Shown in pieces: positions 41,896 to 49,540 of a stretch of 64,000 nucleotides of DNA (its first letter is position 1; each line of letters opens with the position of its first letter). Source of the stretch: JAGGAG01 sp964638035 (lineage in GTDB: Bacteria; Gemmatimonadota; Gemmatimonadetes; Gemmatimonadales; GWC2-71-9). A program made the position numbers and the translations under genes. A model generated the notes under the pieces. That model was not told the origin of the DNA and made no database searches. It worked only from the letters and a program-made list of their open reading frames with translations. The DNA is taken from contig CAZWXD010000009.1 in NCBI GenBank assembly GCA_964638035.1, positions 1-64,000 on the forward strand, read 5' to 3'.

Positions 41896-43313
41896 TCACG
41901 GCGATCCTGGTGGCGCTTGCGGCGGGCGCCGCCCTGGGTTGGTGGTGGCGCAGCCGCCGCTCCGAGCCCACGATGCCCCTCGGGGACGTGGCCGGGCCGC
42001 ACCTGCTGCCGGACCCGGCGCTCGAGTGGCTCCGGCATTCGCTGGGTGCCACGGCGGTCTGGGCGGTCGAGGCCGAGCGGGGGGACTTGCCGCATGAGGT
42101 CACCCGACGTGTGGGCTCCACGCTCCCGCCAGCCGACGACCTTTTTGCGGCGGAGATGCGCATTGACCGCGCACGCATCGATGGCCAGCCGCTGGTGGAG
42201 CGGCTCGATGCGGGCGTCCTGGTGGTGCGGTGCAGCGCGGGCTTTGCCACGGGGGCGCTCTTCCCGCCGGGGGCATCGGGCCACGCGCTGGCGCGCGCGG
42301 AAGACGAGCTGGACCGGTTGCTCGAGGGGCTCAAGCGACGCCCGCGCGTCACCACGCTCGGGCCGCTCGATGGACAGGAGCGGCAGGAGTCGGTGGAGAG
42401 CGTGGGCCAGCGGCTGGCGCTCGAACTGGAGCGACTCACGGCAGCCGACGTGGTGGTGGCGGTCGACCTCAACGACGGACTGACGGTGGTGGGGCTGGGC
42501 GGCAACGCCGACCCGCGCCTCCTGGGCTCGGTGGCCGCCCCGGAGAGCCCGCTGGCGACGATGCTCCGGACCGGTGGCTCGCTGGAGGAAACCGAGGAGC
42601 CCCCGCTCGGCGCGCCCCAGGGCGACCGGCGGCGGCAGTTGCGTCCCGCCGTGCTGGCCCCGATCGAGGCCTTCGGCCAGCGGATTGGTGCCGTGGCCCT
42701 GTGGCCGTCGGGCCGGTACAACCTGCCACCCCAGTTGCAGCTCAGGGTGAAGGAAGCCATCCGTCGCGCCGGTCCTCGCGCGCAACGCGCGCGGGAGCTT
42801 CGCGGGCTGGAGCACGAAGCGACCCGCGACCGCTTGACGGGCATGCCCAACCGGCGGGCACTCGATGGCGCGGTGCACCTGCACGGGCTTACGAGGGCCG
42901 CCTACGTGCTGTGCGACCTCGACCGCTTCAAGGCGCTCAACGACACCCTGGGGCACAAGGCGGGCGATGCCGCCCTCATTCACCTCGCAGGCGTGTTGCG
43001 CGGCCAGCTGCGGGGGCGCGACCTCGCCGCCCGGGTCGGGGGCGAAGAGTTCGTCCTCTGGCTCCCGGAAACGGACCTCGACGACGCGCTGGCAGTGGCG
43101 GAGCGGGTTCGCGATGCGGTGGAGACCAGCCAGTGGATCTGGCAGGGGGCGCCGTGGCTCCTCACGGCCTCATTCGGGGTGGCCCACTGGCCCGATACCA
43201 GCCGCCACGTGGACAACCTCTACGCCCAGGCAGACGCCGCCCTCTACGATGCCAAGCGCAGCGGCCGGAACCGGGTGGTGGCGGCAGGCCGGGTGACTGC
43301 AGGTAAGGGCTGA
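41892..43313 (+). CDS. Membrane-anchored diguanylate cyclase (GGDEF protein)
   Basis: 473 residues. One N-terminal membrane helix (about 2-16), a GAF-like sensory region (about 170-290, with RPAVLAPIEAFGQRIGAVALW), a short coiled link, then a GGDEF domain (about 310-465): DRLTGMPNRRAL, YVLCDLDRFKALNDTLGHKAGD and the active-site loop RVGGEEFVLWLP. GGEEF is a functional variant. RGRD just upstream matches the RxxD product-inhibition site. Predicted to make cyclic di-GMP from GTP. GTG start overlaps corA. Confidence 0.9.
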   Translation: MITAILVALAAGAALGWWWRSRRSEPTMPLGDVAGPHLLPDPALEWLRHSLGATAVWAVEAERGDLPHEVTRRVGSTLPPADDLFAAEMRIDRARIDGQPLVERLDAGVLVVRCSAGFATGALFPPGASGHALARAEDELDRLLEGLKRRPRVTTLGPLDGQERQESVESVGQRLALELERLTAADVVVAVDLNDGLTVVGLGGNADPRLLGSVAAPESPLATMLRTGGSLEETEEPPLGAPQGDRRRQLRPAVLAPIEAFGQRIGAVALWPSGRYNLPPQLQLRVKEAIRRAGPRAQRARELRGLEHEATRDRLTGMPNRRALDGAVHLHGLTRAAYVLCDLDRFKALNDTLGHKAGDAALIHLAGVLRGQLRGRDLAARVGGEEFVLWLPETDLDDALAVAERVRDAVETSQWIWQGAPWLLTASFGVAHWPDTSRHVDNLYAQADAALYDAKRSGRNRVVAAGRVTAGKG

Positions 43314-43324
43314 CGCGCCAGCGC

Positions 43325-43355
43325 TTGACATCTCCCCGGGACAGCGCAATATAGA
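43325..43355 (+). promoter_or_regulatory. Candidate promoter for the TetR gene
   Basis: Consensus TTGACA (43325-43330) and TATAGA (43350-43355) with a 19-bp spacer, 24 bp before ATG 43379. An operator for autoregulation could overlap, but no clear palindrome is seen. Confidence 0.5.
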
Positions 43356-43378
43356 AACGCCGCGTCTCGGATCATTGG

Positions 43379-44077
43379 ATGACCCAGCCAGACCACAATC
43401 CATCGCCCGAAGGACTGCCGGACAAGCCTCGGCGGCGGGGCCGTCCCCGGAACGAGGGGCTGCGGCAAACCATCCTCCGTGCTGCGGCCGAACTCCTCGA
43501 AGAGCGTGGGGTCGATGGCGTCACCATCGAGGCCATTGCCAGCCGGGCCGGGGTGGGGAAGCAGACGATCTACCGGCGCTGGTCTACCCGTGCGGCGGTC
43601 CTGGTTGAAGCCTTTCTCTCGCAGGACGATGCACCCATCAGCGTGCCCGACGCGGGATCCCTGCGACGCGACCTGGCGGCCCTGGCCACCACGGTGGCCG
43701 CGTCGGCGGGGAATGAGGCGCTGCGGCGCAGCGTGGCGGGGCTCGTGGCGGCGAGCCACGTGGATGCGGAGGTGGGGCGGCTCTTCCGGGAGCGGTTCGT
43801 GGCGCCGGTTCGGGCGGCGGCCCGGGAGTGCCTGCAGCGGGCGATGGACCGGGGGGAACTGCACCCGGACGTGGACCTCGAGGTGGTGATTGACGAGCTG
43901 GTGGGGGCAATCTGGTACCGCGCATTGCTGGCGGGCGGGCGGCTGGGAGCCCCGTATGCGGAGACGCTGGCCGGGACACTGGTGCACGGGATTGCTGTCC
44001 GGGAGGCCCGTGGAGGGCCCGACCCGCGCGCCGGGAAGCCCCGGAGGGAAGAGACGATAGACCTGTTCGGGGCCTAG
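43379..44077 (+). CDS. TetR/AcrR-family transcriptional regulator
   Basis: 232 residues. N-terminal helix-turn-helix (about 25-75) with RRGRPRNEGLRQTILRAAAELLEERG, then VTIEAIASRAGVGKQTIYRRW, characteristic of TetR proteins. A C-terminal ligand/dimer domain of the type with FRERFVAPVRAAARECLQRA follows. The ligand and target are unknown. Nothing transporter-like is adjacent; upstream is the GGDEF gene, downstream the tmRNA. It has its own promoter-like sequence. Confidence 0.9.
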   Translation: MTQPDHNPSPEGLPDKPRRRGRPRNEGLRQTILRAAAELLEERGVDGVTIEAIASRAGVGKQTIYRRWSTRAAVLVEAFLSQDDAPISVPDAGSLRRDLAALATTVAASAGNEALRRSVAGLVAASHVDAEVGRLFRERFVAPVRAAARECLQRAMDRGELHPDVDLEVVIDELVGAIWYRALLAGGRLGAPYAETLAGTLVHGIAVREARGGPDPRAGKPRREETIDLFGA

Positions 44078-44111
44078 CAGGGGCAGGCCCGCGGGCGGGC
44101 CCGGTTCTGGC

Positions 44112-44117
44112 TATATT
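44112..44117 (+). promoter_or_regulatory. -10 element for ssrA
   Basis: TATATT ends 10 bp before the predicted first base of the tmRNA (44128). No convincing -35 hexamer is visible at 17 bp. Confidence 0.5.
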
Positions 44118-44127
44118 CCGGCCTCCC

Positions 44128-44486
44128 GGGGGCGACTGGCTTCGACGGGACAGGAGAAGGAATGGACGCGTGCCCAGGTCCGGGTACCTGGTAAAACTGC
44201 CTGGAAAGATCCAAACGCCAACACTGAACTGGCGCTGGCTGCGTAAGCTGAGCTAGGCTCGCTTGTGCACCTTCGGTGATGGAGCCCGTCCGGGGCGTCA
44301 TGACCGAATCGAAAAGCCGGACTGGCTGGCTCCGGGGCCCTGACGGAGTCGGTGAGAAGCTCGGGGATAGGCGGGCAGTAGGTCGGTGAGCCACCGGCTG
44401 GCCGTGACGGTGTGAAGGCTCACCTACGCACGTAGTGGCTGTTCTGGATGCTGTTTCGGACCAGGGTTCGATTCCCTGCGCCTCCA
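44128..44486 (+). ncRNA. ssrA: Transfer-messenger RNA (tmRNA), one-piece
   Basis: Rescues stalled ribosomes and tags the peptide for proteolysis. The 5' end GGGGGCGACTGGCTTCGACG is the usual start. GGGGGCG (44128-44134) pairs with CGCCTCC (44479-44485) to make the acceptor stem, and GGTTCGATTCC forms the T arm. The tag frame starts at GCC 44217 and reads ANTELALAA with TAA at 44244-44246. The discriminator base A is 44486; the next bases are CTC, so CCA is not encoded and must be added. Length about 359 nt. A 17-bp terminator follows. SmpB is not in the window. Confidence 0.93.
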
Positions 44487-44497
44487 CTCGAAAACCC

Positions 44498-44538
44498 GCG
44501 AAAGGCCCGACCACCCGTGGTCGGGCCTTTCGCGTTTC
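44498..44538 (+). terminator. Strong intrinsic terminator after ssrA
   Basis: Perfect 17-bp inverted repeat, GCGAAAGGCCCGACCAC (44498-44514) with a 2-nt loop to 44533, followed by GTTTCT. It is the longest perfect stem seen in the window. Confidence 0.85.
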
Positions 44539-44961
44539 TGGCGGGGCGGGGACGTGGCCGACCCCCAGCCCTGCGGTACTTTCTCAGCGCATTCTCATGT
44601 GGCTGCGCTGTGGAAATCTCAACGCCGCCATTCTCAATCACAACATAAGCTGTTGTTGGCACTGTTGATGGGAAGCTCATCTCAAGTTACTTCTAGGCCT
44701 GGGTGGTGCTGCTGGGAATGGTCCACCCGCACCACGCCGGAGGGGTCGACCCGGCCACCTCGGGCACGGCGGACCAGGCGACGCCGGGCCGCATTCCGGG
44801 CGTTCGTCCGCGAAAAGTACGGGGCGGATCTTCGAGCCCAGATGTGACTGGGCGGGGCCCTGCCGGAGGCGGAGCGGTGGGTGCAGTACCTGGCCTCGGA
44901 TGCCAATGCGGGAGCCAGCGTGGCCAAGGGAGGAGACGTGGGCGGCGGGTTCGGTGGGGGT
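44539..44961. other. Gene-poor, compositionally odd stretch downstream of tmRNA
   Basis: No intact gene seen. The part 44570-44700 is visibly less GC-rich than anything else nearby. From about 44770 one frame on the plus strand reads like coding sequence (AAFRAFVREKYGADLRAQM), meets TGA at 44845-44847, and continues in the same frame (LGGALPEAERWVQYLASDAN) to about 44940. This may be a decayed gene end; no start codon or known family was recognised. Remnants next to a tmRNA gene fit an old integration site, which is inference. Confidence 0.45.
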
Positions 44962-44986
44962 GGCGCCGGGCATCAGGCCCGGCGCC
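44962..44986 (-). terminator. Terminator hairpin for purE-purK-DUF2911
   Basis: Perfect 10-bp stem GGCGCCGGGC / GCCCGGCGCC with loop ATCAG, 10 bp beyond the minus-strand stop at 44997. The minus-strand T-run is weak. Confidence 0.5.
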
Positions 44987-44996
44987 CCCGCCTGGG

Positions 44997-45554
44997 CTAC
45001 CTCACCGGTATTGGCACCCGGGTGTGATCCCACTCAAGGACCAGCGTCCCGGGCTCCGAGGTGAAGGTCAGCTTCTCCACCGCGGTCTTGATGGCCTGGG
45101 GCTTCACCTTCCCGCGGCCCACCTCCTGGGCCTTCACGGCATCGGTGTAGGTGCTCTCGTGTCCCCACTGGGTGATGGAGCGGTTGACCACGACCTCCCA
45201 CTCCTTCTCGCCCGGCACGGTGTAGAGGGAGTAGGTGCCGGCCGGGACGGCCACCCCCGCCACGGTGATGTTGCCGGTGGTGTGGATCATCGTGGGCTCG
45301 TTGGCACCGGTGCGCCAGATCTTGCCCCACGGCACCAGCTCGGTGCCGAAGACGGTGCGTCCCCGGAGCGATGGCCGGCTGTAGCAGACCTTCACGTCGC
45401 TGGTGCCCACCTTGAACGAGACGGAATCCAGCGGGCTGGTTCGACGGGCGAGGGGAAGCCCCTCCGCGTTCATGATGATGCAGCCGCCGGGAGCGGGCGC
45501 CGGGAGCGGGGAGGGTACGGCTGCGGTGAGGGCAGCGAGGGCGAGCACGAACAT
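44997..45554 (-). CDS. DUF2911 family exported protein
   Basis: 185 residues. N-terminal hydrophobic signal (MFVLALAALTAAVPSPLPA). The rest matches the DUF2911 pattern: VKVCYSRPSLRGRTVFGTELVPWGKIWRTGANEPTMI, in two conserved blocks, then PAGTYSLYTVPGEKEWEVVVN and TLVLEWDHTRVPIPV. The family is common in Bacteroidota and Gemmatimonadota; function unknown. It lies 23 bp downstream of purK on the same strand and probably shares its transcript. Confidence 0.88.
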   Translation of the reverse strand: MFVLALAALTAAVPSPLPAPAPGGCIIMNAEGLPLARRTSPLDSVSFKVGTSDVKVCYSRPSLRGRTVFGTELVPWGKIWRTGANEPTMIHTTGNITVAGVAVPAGTYSLYTVPGEKEWEVVVNRSITQWGHESTYTDAVKAQEVGRGKVKPQAIKTAVEKLTFTSEPGTLVLEWDHTRVPIPVR

Positions 45555-45577
45555 GGTGGCTTCTCCGGTGGTGGTGG

Positions 45578-46711
45578 TCAGCCGGCCCGGGAGAGCGCGG
45601 CGTGCGCCTCGAGGGCCAGGGTCAGCGCCTCATCCGCCGTGGCGGCGAGGCAGGTCATGTGGCCCATCTTCCGCCCCGGGCGGGGCTCGGCCTTGCCATA
45701 GAGGTGCAGCCTGACGCCGGGCATGGCGAGGGCACGCTCCCAATGGGGCGTCCCGCCGGCCCACGAGTCGCCCAGGATGTTCACCATGCAGCAGGGTGAA
45801 AGGAGCCTTGGTGCGGCGAGCGGCAGGCCGGCGAGCGCCCGTGCCTGCATCTCGAACTGGTTGGTGGAACAGGCATCGATGGTGTAGTGCCCGCTGTTGT
45901 GCGGGCGTGGCGCCAGCTCGTTCACGAAGAGTTCCCCGCCATTCGCCACGAACATCTCGACCGCCAGGACCCCGGTGTACTCGAGCCTGGTGGCCACCAG
46001 GGCGGCCAGGGCCCCCGCCCGCGCGCACAGCGCTGCCGGCAGGCGGGCCGGCACGACGGTGGTGTGGAGGATGCCGTTGCGGTGCTCGTTCTCGCCCGCG
46101 GGAAACGTCTCCACCTGGCCATCGGCACCGCGCACCAGCACGACGGAAATCTCCGCCTCGAGGTTCAGCCGTTCCTCCAGGATGCACGGCACCAGGCCGA
46201 GCTGCCGCCAGGCCGCTTCGGCCGCCGACGCCTCGGCCACCGGCGCCTGGCCCTTGCCGTCGTAGCCCAGGCGCGCGGTCTTGAGCAGGGCTGGCGTCCC
46301 GATGGCGGCGACGGCGGCGGCCAGCTCCTCGTGGCTCCGCACGGGGGCGAATGGTGCGGCCCGGATCCCCTGGTCGCGGAAGAATGCCTTCTCGCGGAGG
46401 CGGTCCTGTGCCACGGCAACGGCGGCTGCCGCGGGCCTGACCGGGAGCCTTCCAGCCAGTCGTTCCAGCGCGGCAGCGGGGACGTTCTCGAACTCGGTGG
46501 TGACGGCGTCACACTGCTCGGCGAGCTGGTCGAGTGCGGATGGGTCGTCGTAGTTGGCGATGATCTGCGCGTCGGCCACCTGGCCCGCCGGGCTCCGGGG
46601 ATCGGGCTCCAGGACCACCACCCGGAAGCCGAGCACATGCGCACTCAGGGCGAACATACGACCGAGCTGGCCGCCACCCAGCACGCCCAGCGTGCCGCCG
46701 GGCAGGATCAA
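45578..46711 (-). CDS. purK: 5-(carboxyamino)imidazole ribonucleotide synthase
   Basis: 377 residues, ATP-grasp enzyme that carboxylates AIR on nitrogen using bicarbonate and ATP; PurE then moves the carboxyl. Seen: TLGVLGGGQLGRMFALSAH, VVLEPDPRSPAGQVADAQI, VTTEFENVPAAAL, KTARLGYDGKGQ, and FVNELAPRPHNSGHYTIDAC near the C-terminus. The start is TTG at 46709-46711 (read MILPGGTLGVLGGG), forming a TTGA overlap with the purE stop. This is the family-consistent start and implies coupling. Confidence 0.94.
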   Translation of the reverse strand: MILPGGTLGVLGGGQLGRMFALSAHVLGFRVVVLEPDPRSPAGQVADAQIIANYDDPSALDQLAEQCDAVTTEFENVPAAALERLAGRLPVRPAAAAVAVAQDRLREKAFFRDQGIRAAPFAPVRSHEELAAAVAAIGTPALLKTARLGYDGKGQAPVAEASAAEAAWRQLGLVPCILEERLNLEAEISVVLVRGADGQVETFPAGENEHRNGILHTTVVPARLPAALCARAGALAALVATRLEYTGVLAVEMFVANGGELFVNELAPRPHNSGHYTIDACSTNQFEMQARALAGLPLAAPRLLSPCCMVNILGDSWAGGTPHWERALAMPGVRLHLYGKAEPRPGRKMGHMTCLAATADEALTLALEAHAALSRAG

Positions 46712-47202
46712 CGGGACTCCGGCAGCTTCGCGTCGAGCACCCGGCGTGCCTGGGCAGTGCGCCACGCCTCGAGGCGACCGGCCAGTGCCGGGTCGGCCAG
46801 GGCCAGGATGGCGGCCGCGTAGAGGCCCGCGTTGGTGGCGCCCGCCTCGCCGATGGCGAACGTTGCCACTGGCACACCCGCAGGCATCTGGACGATGGAC
46901 AGCAGGGAATCGAGCCCGTTGAGCTGTCGCGAACTCACGGGCACGCCGAGAACGGGCAGGGTGGTCTTGCTGGCGACCATGCCGGGCAGGTGGGCCGCGC
47001 CACCGGCGCCAGCAATGATGCATCGCAGGCCGCGCCCTGCGGCAGTCGAGGCGTACTCGAAGAGGAGGTCTGGCGTGCGGTGGGCCGAGACGACGCGCGT
47101 CTCGTGGGCCACCCCCAGCTGGCCAAGGATGGCCGCAGCGCCCTTCAGGGTCTCCCAGTCCGACTCGCTGCCCATGATGATGCCTACCAGCGGGTTCGGC
47201 AT
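46708..47202 (-). CDS. purE: 5-(carboxyamino)imidazole ribonucleotide mutase
   Basis: 164 residues, class I PurE. Seen: VGIIMGSESDWETLKGAA, VSAHRTPDLLFEYA, IIAGAGGAAHLPGMVASKT and LPVLGVPVSS. The active-site histidine lies in SAHRTP. Works with PurK directly downstream. Start MPNPLVG at 47200-47202; 77 bp of divergent spacer separate it from the gene at 47280. Confidence 0.96.
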   Translation of the reverse strand: MPNPLVGIIMGSESDWETLKGAAAILGQLGVAHETRVVSAHRTPDLLFEYASTAAGRGLRCIIAGAGGAAHLPGMVASKTTLPVLGVPVSSRQLNGLDSLLSIVQMPAGVPVATFAIGEAGATNAGLYAAAILALADPALAGRLEAWRTAQARRVLDAKLPESR

Positions 47203-47279
47203 GCTTTTTCCTCTGTATCGAGGGGCTGGATCCGGTGCTCCGGGCGCGGAGAAATAAGGGGAGCTACAGGGGGCACGCA

Positions 47280-48071
47280 ATGGCAGGCACCGCAACACAA
47301 CCGCAGGATACCGACGGGGAACGGGACGCTGCGTTTGCCAGGGATCTCTACCTCCTGGCCCCGGCCACGTTGCCGGCAGGGATGCAGTATGCCGTGAGCA
47401 CGGGCGACGGGCAGGTGCTGTTCTTCGTGAAGCGGCACCGGCGCGGGCGTTCCTTCACCGCCCTGGCGGGGAGCCTGGCGGTGGGGTTCGTGATCTTCGG
47501 GTTCGTGTCGTCGGTGGCCGATAGCCTTGGCGGCGCCATTCTCGCGGGCGGTGGCATGGCGCTGGGGGTGGCTGCGGGGCTGCTTGCCGCCGTGGCCACC
47601 TACGTGGCGCTCCTGGGCCGCCGGTTCGTGAGTTTTGCCCGGCGTGACCGGGGCGCACAGAAGGTGCTGGACGCGGAGCAGTCCCCGGGCCACCACCCGT
47701 TCCGCGTGAGCTTTGCGATCACGGGCGAGCGTGGGCGCCTGCTGGCCACCGTGCGGCGGAACTACCTCGCGGGCCTGCTGCGCTCCAGCTGGAGCGCGTA
47801 TGGAGCGCAGGGCGAGCCCCTGGTGGTCGTGCGGGAAGAAGGCTGGCTGCGCGCCGTGGGCAACCGGCTGTTCGGGTGGGCGATCCCGCGGCTGCGCTCG
47901 AACTTCGTGTTCGTGGCGGCGAGTGACCAGGCGGTCCTGGCGCACCTCAAGCGGCGCGAGCTGATCCAGGGGCGTCATGTGCTCGACTTGCGGGCAGGCG
48001 GCGTGATGGGGCTGGATCCGCAGGTGGGGCTTGCCCTGGCCGTGCTGGTCGACGTGTGCGATCGGGGCTGA
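47280..48071 (+). CDS. Membrane protein of unknown function (possible scramblase/LURP1-like fold)
   Basis: Not recognised with confidence. 263 residues. N-terminal hydrophilic part, two adjacent hydrophobic segments (about 60-105), then a beta-rich domain with repeated patterns ending in G-x-W or W-S-A-Y-G-A-Q-G-E-P-L-V-V-V. Patterns of this kind occur in the phospholipid-scramblase-like (LURP-one) barrel; this is only a suggestion. ATG 47280 has AGGGG upstream. It is divergent from purE and is followed 95 bp later by another small exported protein. Confidence 0.65.
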   Translation: MAGTATQPQDTDGERDAAFARDLYLLAPATLPAGMQYAVSTGDGQVLFFVKRHRRGRSFTALAGSLAVGFVIFGFVSSVADSLGGAILAGGGMALGVAAGLLAAVATYVALLGRRFVSFARRDRGAQKVLDAEQSPGHHPFRVSFAITGERGRLLATVRRNYLAGLLRSSWSAYGAQGEPLVVVREEGWLRAVGNRLFGWAIPRLRSNFVFVAASDQAVLAHLKRRELIQGRHVLDLRAGGVMGLDPQVGLALAVLVDVCDRG

Positions 48072-48166
48072 TCGAGCGGGAGCGTTTCCGGTATCATTCG
48101 CGGGCGCATGGGCGATAGCCACCGCTCACACCTGGACTTTGCTCGTCTTTGCCCGCTGGGTCAACC

Positions 48167-48580
48167 ATGCGCCCCGTACGCACCATGCTCGCCACCGCCC
48201 TCCTGCTCGCGCCCGCCCTCCTGCTCGCGCCCGCCCTGGCCACGGCCCAAGGGGTGGTCCCGGGCATCGGGCCGCTGCGGCAGCCGGTGTTCGAGTCGGC
48301 ACCAATCCCGCCGGTCCTGGCCGATACCAGCATGCACATCCGGCCCACGCACTGGGTGACCGGGGCCGCCATCGGCGGCACCGCGCTGGGCCTGCTCACT
48401 GGCCTTGCCGCCGCAGGATTGTGCGGGGAGGACAGTGGCTCCGATGCGAACCAGGCGGTCTGTTTCGTGAGCGGGTTGCTGGGTGGCGCCCTGCTGGGTG
48501 GCACCATCGGCGCCCTGATCGGTGGGCAGTTCCCCAAACATGAACCCCGGGAAGGGCAGGGCGGTGCGGCGGCTCCGTGA
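48167..48580 (+). CDS. Small exported glycine-zipper protein
   Basis: Not recognised. 137 residues. The signal peptide contains an exact 18-bp tandem duplication (48197-48214 and 48215-48232), giving ALLLAP twice. The mature part has two Gly-rich hydrophobic stretches (GAAIGGTALGLLTGLAAAG and GLLGGALLGGTIGALIGG), the glycine-zipper pattern of membrane-inserting segments, with two cysteines between them that could form a disulfide. ATG 48167 is preferred over the upstream in-frame GTG at 48149. Confidence 0.65.
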   Translation: MRPVRTMLATALLLAPALLLAPALATAQGVVPGIGPLRQPVFESAPIPPVLADTSMHIRPTHWVTGAAIGGTALGLLTGLAAAGLCGEDSGSDANQAVCFVSGLLGGALLGGTIGALIGGQFPKHEPREGQGGAAAP

Positions 48581-48584
48581 GGGC

Positions 48585-48932
48585 CTAGCGGCCCACCCAG
48601 TCCTTCCAGGTCGCCGAGTCATCGCCGATGGTGAGCTTGTGCTCGAACCGCACCAGCGGCTGGACAAGCACCAGGGGCTCATCCACCAGTGTCTCCAGCC
48701 AGCGTTCGTCGCTGAGCCGGGCTGATGCGAGCCCGAGGTCGAGGAAGCGCTTCGAGGTCCGGTCCACCAGGGCCTGCACGCCGAACTTCTGGGCAAAGCG
48801 CGTGAGCTCGCCCTTCGACGCTGCCCGCTCGGCCAGGTCCACGAAGTGCACCTTGACCCGCCGCTCGGCGAAGAACCGGAGGGCGGCGCGGGTGGCTGGG
48901 GACTTCCGGGTGCCGAAGACCTGGATGGTCAC
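48585..48932 (-). CDS. ArsC/Spx-family thioredoxin-fold protein
   Basis: 115 residues, full length for the ArsC/YffB/Spx family: MTIQVFGTRKSPATRAALRF, then RRVKVHFVDLAERAASKGEL, then helices and a C-terminal strand. The usual redox cysteine in the first loop (FGTxxCxxT) is replaced by serine (GTRKSPATR), so classical arsenate reductase chemistry is unlikely. The start is GTG at 48930-48932, with the octamer repeat array abutting it, so no normal SD is present. Only 4 bp separate its stop from the end of the convergent gene at 48580. Confidence 0.82.
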   Translation of the reverse strand: MTIQVFGTRKSPATRAALRFFAERRVKVHFVDLAERAASKGELTRFAQKFGVQALVDRTSKRFLDLGLASARLSDERWLETLVDEPLVLVQPLVRFEHKLTIGDDSATWKDWVGR

Positions 48933-49060
48933 GGGACGGCGGGACGGCGGGACGGCGGGACGGCGAGACGGCGGGACGGCGAGACGGCGAGACGGCGGGA
49001 CGGCGAGACGGCGGGACGGCGGGACGGCGAGACGGCGAGGCGGCGGGAAGGCGGGACGGA
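48933..49060 (+). repeat. Left octamer array, 16 units of G(G/A)GACGGC
   Basis: Sixteen contiguous 8-bp units without spacers: mostly GGGACGGC and GAGACGGC, with the last three degenerate. Begins at the base next to the start codon of the ArsC-like gene. It is the inverse of the array at 49541-49596. Confidence 0.92.
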
Positions 49061-49138
49061 GGGGTGCTGCGGCGCTGGGATGATGGTTGGAGTACTCCGG
49101 TTATGCGTTGAGAGGCGGGTCGGCATCACCTTGGGAGG

Positions 49139-49534
49139 ATGAACGGCCCGGAAGCTCCCCATCGACGACTGCGCGCCTGGCACGCGGCGCATGCCCTGGC
49201 GCTCGCCACCTACCAGGCCACGGCGCGCTGGCCGTCCGCCGAACGATTCGGCCTGACGAGCCAGGCTCGGCGAGCTGCCGTGAGCGTTGAACTCAACCTG
49301 GCGGAAGGGGCCTCGCGACGGGGACCACGGGAGTTCGCGCGCCATGTGAGTATTGCCCTCGGGTCTCTCGCTGAAGTCGAGGCCTGCCTGGGGCTCGCGG
49401 TTGACCTGGGCTACCTCGACGCTGCAGAGTACAGCGGGCTCGAAGCACACCGTCGCACGGCAGGCGGACTGCTCTGGAAGCTGCTGGCGTCGCTCAACCG
49501 GGCTTGCGGCAGGCGTACCCCGACCCAAGCGTGA
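49139..49534 (+). CDS. Four-helix-bundle protein, S23/IVP (23S rRNA intervening-sequence protein) family
   Basis: 131 residues, usual size. Seen: LALATYQATARWPSAERFGLTSQARRAAVSVELNLAEGASRRG in the order typical of the family (helix 1, F-x-L-T-S-Q-x-R-R-A-A-x-S-x-x-x-N-x-A-E-G), then EFARHVSIALGSLAEVEACLGLAVDLGYL, and a fourth helix. Family members form pentameric barrels and include Avd of diversity-generating retroelements and proteins encoded in 23S rRNA insertions; the biochemical role is mostly unknown. GGGAGG is directly before ATG 49139. It is flanked on both sides by inverted octamer arrays. Confidence 0.9.
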   Translation: MNGPEAPHRRLRAWHAAHALALATYQATARWPSAERFGLTSQARRAAVSVELNLAEGASRRGPREFARHVSIALGSLAEVEACLGLAVDLGYLDAAEYSGLEAHRRTAGGLLWKLLASLNRACGRRTPTQA

Positions 49535-49540
49535 CTCCCT

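Noticed and set aside
44703..45701. 332-codon plus-strand frame after tmRNA
   Set aside because: Antisense to the DUF2911 gene in its second half, with low-complexity Gly/Arg content.
48933..49060. CRISPR array
   Set aside because: Units are 8 bp, contiguous and without spacers; no cas genes nearby.
49139..49534. Avd of a diversity-generating retroelement
   Set aside because: Same fold family, but no reverse transcriptase, template repeat or variable-repeat target gene is present.
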